Shown: positions 62,613-64,000 of the stretch, one piece after another
How the letters are laid out: each line of letters opens with the position of its first letter
How positions within the stretch are numbered: position 1 is the stretch's first letter
DNA from: Xylaria sp. FL1777
Taxonomy: Eukaryota > Ascomycota > Sordariomycetes > Xylariales > Xylariaceae
Length of the DNA: 64,000 bases
NCBI GenBank assembly: GCA_022578965.1
Contig: MU400651.1
Span: 1 to 64,000 of the forward strand
Direction: 5' to 3'
Program-made: the position numbers and the translations under genes
Notes under the pieces: generated by a model
What the model saw: the letters and a program-made list of their open reading frames with translations, nothing else
The model's database searches: none
What the model was told of the DNA's origin: nothing

Positions 62613-63732
62613 GAAGCCTGGAGTTTAGAATGAGCGAGACGTTTGACTAGTAAATAAAAAAGTAAATGCTTAAACTTTAATACAACGATGTGAATTGGAG
62701 GGCAAGTACTGGTGCTGGCACCTCTATTCTTTATAGCTACCTGGATGGATGCCTAACAATCCGCCCTTTACTTTGTTTTCCCTACCCTATTCAGGTTAAC
62801 CGATTTCTTGAATAGATTCACTCAATTAAATTAGCACCACAATAGTACTAGTGTATTATAAGGAGTATTACTAGCTAATCATTATTTGTTAGTAGCAGGG
62901 TTGTTGGTTTAAAAGAATAAGCGCTAAGCAGTCAAGTCACATTCTCAACGGTTATTACTGTTTAACAACCTTATAGCCAATGAACCTTATTGTTGGTTAT
63001 CACTTTATTACTATGTTAGTACAAAGAACTGTTACTTTGGTTGCCTATCTTAATGTGTAAAATCATCTCCGTGGCTAAGCAGTTGTAGTATGCTGTTATA
63101 TGTTATGATGTTAGGACTTTCTGGATACTTCATAGCCAATAAGCATGATTGTATTCATTACCAATATGGCAACGCTTATCATATGACGATATTTCAGGCT
63201 TTTGATGAATGAATTATCGGTTCAAATGCCTTGTAGGCAACATTCCCTCCATGGCAAAGTAGTTACGCTCTCAGAAGTTGTTGATGTTAGTACTTTCTGT
63301 AGACCCCATATTAACTAACGAACATTATCACGAGTAACCACTTTGCTACCAACATATTGAGTTGAAGGGGTAACGTCGCTTAAAGCAAGGCAAAAACAGC
63401 CTCATCACTATTTTATACCGAAGCAGACATATGTATATATATATCTGCTCAATGTCTACCTCTGCAATTGACTCTATAGTAAAGCAAGCAAACCCTTCCG
63501 ATCAACAAGAACAACAAAGTCTCCTGTTCTATCTTCTACCTTCCCACAATCATCTTGCCACACTTCGCTCCAGACATTACCAATAGTATCTTCAATCCAT
63601 ACTAAACCAGTCCTTCTATTATTGATCCCAAAGTAAGTAACGTTACTGGCTCACTGAGAGGCTGTTCAAAAGAACTGTTTCGGTGCTATGGATAAGTTCA
63701 CATAATCTATTCATATCCTAATGGCTTTATAG
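62613..63732. other. Intergenic, with degenerate tandem repeat
   Basis: No gene is seen. It contains the roughly 150-180-bp degenerate repeat at 62,915-63,370 and a TATATATATA tract at about 63,433-63,443. It also holds the presumed promoter and 5' leader of the small cysteine-rich gene. Confidence 0.5.
62915..63370. repeat. Three degenerate tandem units of about 150-180 bp
   Basis: Corresponding blocks recur at irregular intervals. CTAAGCAGT is near 62,924 and 63,076, and GCAAAGTAGTT near 63,255. TATAGCCAATGAACCTTATT is near 62,971, ATAGCCAATAAGCATGATT near 63,132 and TATTAACTAACGAACATTAT near 63,309. GATGTTAG-ACTTTCTG-A occurs near 63,108 and 63,284. The units are diverged, so this is an old tandem array or a relic of a repetitive element. 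Confidence 0.5.
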
Positions 63733-63897
63733 ATGTGCACTGTCTATACCGACTACTTCAGCTGTGGCCACATCAAGAGCCAGCGAACGCACGAGTGCCC
63801 AGACGTTGGGACTTGCCTGCCTGTATACAGGGACGGTGTTACACTTCATCGCAACTGTGGTGCCAAGGCTTGCAATACGCCGCCATCATCCGACTAA
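63733..63897 (+). CDS. Small cysteine-rich protein (54 residues)
   Basis: A complete 54-codon frame from ATG 63,733 to TAA 63,895-63,897. It starts MCTVYTDYFSCGHIKSQ and has six cysteines (residues 2, 11, 22, 28, 42, 47) spaced C-x8-C-x10-C-x5-C-x13-C-x4-C, with a C-G-H triplet at 11-13 and His at 20 and 39. The spacing suggests metal binding rather than a secreted disulfide protein, and no signal peptide is present. The start follows CTTTATAG directly, and a GTAAGT lies at 63,633, so a 5'-UTR intron (63,633-63,732) probably ends exactly at the ATG. Short fungal proteins beginning M-C-x2-Y-...-C-G-H are common and uncharacterised; I place it there by resemblance only. The overlapping longer frame from 63,735 is a shadow. 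Confidence 0.6.
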   Translation: MCTVYTDYFSCGHIKSQRTHECPDVGTCLPVYRDGVTLHRNCGAKACNTPPSSD

Positions 63898-64000
63898 GAC
63901 CCCATATTGACTCAGCAAGGTTAAAGGGTGCACCAAGCTGTTGAGATCGAGTCACAAAAGATACATGTGTAGGCCTATAGTCTATAGCATGCTGCCTTCT
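63898..64000. other. Window end, no feature
   Basis: About 100 bp of presumed 3' region; nothing is recognised. Confidence 0.4.

Overview
The window looks like part of a filamentous ascomycete (Pezizomycotina) chromosome. It has short spliceosomal introns (about 47-153 nt, GT...AG, CTAAC-like branch points), fungal-type NLR, ankyrin-subtilisin, P450 and F-box genes, and a long block of transposon DNA with the transition-only decay expected of repeat-induced point mutation (RIP). No species is assigned.

Positions 1 to about 46,500 form one extremely AT-rich block (roughly 15-22% G+C in lines counted by eye) with no credible gene. Its open frames are low-complexity by-products of composition. 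Three layers can be recognised. Element C (13,503-20,459) is a Ty3/Gypsy LTR retrotransposon on the minus strand with 276-bp LTRs. Elements A (20,477-28,187, plus strand) and B (28,543-43,602, minus strand) are two inverted copies of a second Ty3/Gypsy family. B is interrupted by a fourth LTR element, D (30,986-38,361), with a 5-bp target duplication. In the middle of this decay sits an almost unmutated 497-bp palindrome with TA at both ends (11,320-11,816), a foldback or MITE-like element. The C LTR pair allows the mutation spectrum to be read directly: all substitutions are G:C to A:T, and C preceded by G is almost always spared.

At about 46,500 the composition switches sharply to normal. 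A minus-strand NLR gene (degenerate alpha/beta-hydrolase, then NACHT, then the start of ankyrin repeats; 46,504 to about 49,256) ends at that border. Diverging from it is a plus-strand ankyrin-subtilisin (peptidase S8) gene of six recognised exons (50,934-53,862) whose 5' end is open or missing. Both fit the fungal self/non-self and immune-like repertoire. Downstream lie a complete three-exon cytochrome P450 (54,328-56,110, +), a five-exon F-box gene (58,041-59,950, -), a two-exon gene of unknown function (61,957-62,612, -) and a 54-residue cysteine-rich protein (63,733-63,897, +). The spacers hold a cluster of TACCTA/CCTAGG motifs and a degenerate tandem repeat.

Genes are not organised as an operon. 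The one functional theme is the NLR/ankyrin-protease pair beside a transposon-rich, hypermutated block, a setting typical of fast-evolving accessory regions. Exon borders were inferred by eye from splice signals, reading phase and family resemblance.
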